In this document: in pieces, positions 6,235 to 8,104 of the stretch
Layout of the letters: each line of letters begins with the position of its first letter
Numbering within the stretch: the stretch's first letter is position 1
DNA from: Planctomycetota bacterium
GTDB lineage: Bacteria; Planctomycetota; Phycisphaerae; Phycisphaerales; SM1A02
DNA length: 8,104 nt
NCBI GenBank assembly: GCA_027295365.1
Contig: JAPULD010000218.1
Coordinates: 1 to 8,104 of the forward strand
Direction of reading: 5' to 3'
The notes under the pieces: generated by a model
What the model was told of the DNA's origin: nothing
The model's database searches: none
The model's input: the letters and a program-made list of their open reading frames with translations, nothing else
Program-made: the position numbers and the translations under genes

Positions 6235-6319
6235 GTGGCGACGCTCAGAATTCCCAAGAATAGAATGAGGGTCGATGGATCGGCCCAGAAATTTAGGAGT
6301 CACTTTTCAGAGAACCAGG

Positions 6320-6934
6320 ATGAACGCCTCCCAAGACATTACGAGACTGCTCGGCAACCTCGACGAGGGGCGCGAAGGCGCCATGGACGAGTTGATGGAC
6401 GCGGTGTACGACGATCTCCAAAACGTCGCCGAACGACACATGCGCGAACGGTTCGGGCGGAATCTCGCCGGCGTCACGCTTGAACCAGCGGCTTTGGTCA
6501 ACGAATCATTCATGCGACTTCTAAAGCAAAGGAAGAAGTACGAGAATCGGGGTCAGTTCTTTGCCATCGCCACCAAGGTAATGCTTCGAGCGTTGATCGA
6601 TTACCAGCGTCAGCGAATGGCCGCCCGACGAGGGGGGGACATCAAGAAGATCAGCCTCAGCATCGAGCAGGAGCCAGGGCATGTGATGGATGAGAGCGAT
6701 TCCTCGATCGACGTCGAGGCGTTGGTCAATGCCTTGGACGAATTGGAAGGACTGGACACTCGAAAAGCCGACGTGGTCAAGCTTCGGGTGGTGTGGGGGC
6801 TGGAGATGCGGGAAATCGCCTCGTCGCTGGATATTTCACTCGCCACCGTCGAGCGGGACTGGTCATTCGCCAAGGCCTGGCTGGCTCGGGAAGCCCAGCG
6901 ATCCCAGGACGACTCTGCCACCATCCCGGTGTGA
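6320..6934 (+). CDS. ECF-type RNA polymerase sigma factor (planctomycete sigma-70 ECF family)
   Basis: A 204-residue sigma factor that would direct RNA polymerase to a specific promoter set. Region 2 covers about residues 18-100, with LEPAALVNESFMRLL (54-68) and FFAIATKVMLRALIDYQRQ (80-98), the core-binding and -10-recognition helices. Region 4 covers about 135-195 and contains LRVVWGLEMREIASSLDIS then LATVERDWSFAKAWL, the -35-binding helix-turn-helix. The LEPAALVNE and TVERDW..AKAWL signatures are those of the sigma-70 ECF group abundant in planctomycetes. ATG 6320 was chosen because MNASQDITRLLGNL matches the family's usual N-terminus; the in-frame ATG at 6275 would add 15 unlike residues. 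There is no anti-sigma gene next to it. Instead a Ser/Thr kinase gene follows after 165 bases in the same direction, suggesting control by the kinase or co-expression. Confidence 0.92.
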   Translation: MNASQDITRLLGNLDEGREGAMDELMDAVYDDLQNVAERHMRERFGRNLAGVTLEPAALVNESFMRLLKQRKKYENRGQFFAIATKVMLRALIDYQRQRMAARRGGDIKKISLSIEQEPGHVMDESDSSIDVEALVNALDELEGLDTRKADVVKLRVVWGLEMREIASSLDISLATVERDWSFAKAWLAREAQRSQDDSATIPV

Positions 6935-6998
6935 TCATCTTCTCATCGTGGTCGCTTTCAACGTCTCTCATGACAGATCCCTTCGGATCCGATTTGGT

Positions 6999-7022
6999 CC
7001 CGATTCCCGGAACTGAATCGGG
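6999..7022 (+). repeat. 8-bp hairpin between the sigma and kinase genes
   Basis: CCCGATTC (6999-7006) pairs exactly with GAATCGGG (7015-7022) around the loop CCGGAACT. A smaller stem, GATCC/GGATC (6976-6980 / 6985-6989), precedes it. No T-run follows, so it is not a standard terminator. The loop holds GGAACT, which resembles the -35 element of many ECF promoters, but no convincing ECF -10 box was found at the right distance. Attenuation or mRNA processing between the two genes is possible. Confidence 0.45.
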
Positions 7023-7099
7023 TAAACTGAGGGATGAATGGCGCTCCGGACGCGTCTCTCTCCGGTTCTACGAGTCGAGTTGCAGAGGTGGAAGTCATC

Positions 7100-8104
7100 A
7101 TGGAGTCCAAGGAATTTCAGCGCATCGAGGAACTCTTTCATCAGGTTCGTCAGGTCGATCCCTCCGAGAGGGCGGCCTATCTTGACGATCAGTGTCAGGG
7201 GAATCTTGAACTGAGGGCCGAGGTGGAATCGCTCCTGGCCCATGCCAATGGTGAATCGCTGAACCTCAGCAAGATTGGAACGGGTGAGAGTGATACTCAC
7301 ATCGTTGATCGTGGGCCGGTGGCCGAGGGCCCGGGGGCGAGGATCGGTCCCTACAAGATTCTGCAAAAGATCGGCGAAGGTGGGTTCGGCGTGGTCTACA
7401 TGGCCGAACAGACCAAACCCATGCAACGCAAGGTCGCGTTGAAGATCATCAAGCTGGGGATGGACACCAAGCAGGTGATCGCCCGATTCGAGGCCGAACG
7501 ACAAGCCCTGGCCCTGATGGACCATCCCAACATCGCCAAGGTGCTCGATGCGGGGGCGACGGAAACGGGGCGCCCCTATTTCGTCATGGAACTCGTCAAG
7601 GGCATCAGCTTGTCTGAATATTGCGACAAGTCGAAGATGAAGACGCGCGATCGGCTGAAGATATTCATGCAGATCTGCTACGCGATTCAGCACGCACACC
7701 AAAAAGGAATCATCCATCGCGACCTGAAACCATCGAACGTATTGGTGACGCTGCACGACACGATGCCAGTGCCGATGGTGATCGATTTCGGAATCGCCAA
7801 GGCCACCAGTCGGCAGTTGACGGAGAAAACGCTGTTTACGGAATTCCGGAACTTGATCGGTACGCCCGAATACATGAGCCCCGATCAGGCGGAGATCAGT
7901 GGTCTCGATGTCGATACCCGTTCTGATATTTATTCGCTGGGGGTGATCCTTTACGAACTGCTCACCGGTACCACGCCCTTTGATGCGGAGACTCTTCGCA
8001 AGGCTCCGTACGGCGAGATCCAGCGCATCATCAAGGAAGACGAGCCCCCCAAGCCTTCCACGCGACTGCAAACGTTGATGACCAGCGACTCCGACTCGAG
8101 GATC
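7100..8104 (+). CDS. Hanks-type serine/threonine protein kinase, 3'-truncated by the window edge
   Basis: The frame is open for 335 codons to the right edge with no stop. An N-terminal helical segment (FQRIEELFHQVRQVDPSERA, then AEVESLLAH, residues 5-50) of the type found on planctomycete kinases precedes the catalytic domain. Catalytic landmarks are all intact: glycine loop GEGGFGVVY at 92-100, ATP-binding Lys115 in VALK, catalytic loop HRDLKPSN at 206-213, DFG at 229-231, and the activation-segment end TPEYMSPDQA at 255-264. DTRSDIYSLGVILYELLTG is subdomain IX. An active kinase is therefore expected. Relatives usually continue with a C-terminal sensor or WD40/TPR region, which would be outside this window. 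ATG 7100 follows a purine-rich GAGGTGGAAG and begins with MESKEFQRIEELF, the family-like N-terminus; an upstream in-frame ATG at 7034 would add 22 low-complexity residues. It probably works with the sigma factor encoded just upstream. Confidence 0.93.
   Translation, partial: MESKEFQRIEELFHQVRQVDPSERAAYLDDQCQGNLELRAEVESLLAHANGESLNLSKIGTGESDTHIVDRGPVAEGPGARIGPYKILQKIGEGGFGVVYMAEQTKPMQRKVALKIIKLGMDTKQVIARFEAERQALALMDHPNIAKVLDAGATETGRPYFVMELVKGISLSEYCDKSKMKTRDRLKIFMQICYAIQHAHQKGIIHRDLKPSNVLVTLHDTMPVPMVIDFGIAKATSRQLTEKTLFTEFRNLIGTPEYMSPDQAEISGLDVDTRSDIYSLGVILYELLTGTTPFDAETLRKAPYGEIQRIIKEDEPPKPSTRLQTLMTSDSDSRI

Noticed and set aside
6193..6483. Small + strand frame overlapping the sigma-factor start
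   Set aside because: It becomes Arg-rich nonsense where it overlaps the well-conserved sigma gene in another frame, and its upstream part has no recognisable features.
6968..8071. 367-codon open frame on the - strand opposite the kinase
   Set aside because: The + strand encodes a kinase with every catalytic motif in order; the antisense product resembles nothing and is His/Arg/Leu-rich, as expected for a shadow.

Overview
The window (moderately GC-rich) looks like a chromosomal piece from a planctomycete. The best evidence is at the right end: an ECF sigma factor of the planctomycete-type sigma-70 family is followed by a Hanks-type Ser/Thr kinase. The kinase N-terminus and its MDTKQVIARFEAERQAL stretch are typical of the large planctomycete kinase families. 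The assignment comes from recognised sequence style and gene pairing, not from a database search.

Layout, left to right. (1) Positions 1-926, + strand: the 3' part of an alpha/beta hydrolase gene that is open at the left edge. It carries a Gly/Pro-rich, G-tract-rich linker before the catalytic fold and two hairpins in its last codons. (2) Positions 927-1149: a convergent intergenic region with an AT-rich stretch and a strong + strand intrinsic terminator. The terminator's U-tract doubles as the last lysine codons of the gene on the other strand. (3) Positions 1150-5491, - strand: a compact three-gene operon read right to left, made of a GcvT-like folate-dependent aminomethyltransferase/demethylase and two paralogous PYROXD2-like FAD oxidoreductases. 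The junctions are TGATG (1-nt overlap) and TGA-CG-ATG, so translational coupling is likely. (4) Positions 5492-5681: a divergent promoter region. (5) Positions 5682-6086, + strand: a small tandem ACT-domain protein. (6) Positions 6087-6319: an intergenic region with a T-tract and a TATAAT box. (7) Positions 6320-6934, + strand: the ECF sigma factor. (8) Positions 6935-7099: a short gap with a hairpin. (9) Positions 7100-8104, + strand: the 5' part of the Ser/Thr kinase, which runs off the right edge. No gene-free stretch exceeds 300 bases.

The most interesting unit is the GcvT-like plus two PYROXD2-like operon with its divergent ACT protein. In known enzymes such as dimethylglycine oxidase and sarcosine dehydrogenase, an FAD oxidase domain is fused to a GcvT-like domain that passes the released one-carbon unit to tetrahydrofolate. 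Here a GcvT-like protein is encoded with a pair of flavoproteins from a different (phytoene-desaturase/PYROXD2) superfamily branch. This suggests an uncharacterised oxidative demethylation or amine/amino-acid catabolic module, possibly sensed by the ACT protein. The substrate cannot be read from the sequence. The sigma/kinase pair looks like a separate signalling locus. No tRNA, rRNA, CRISPR, transposase or insertion-sequence signature was seen.
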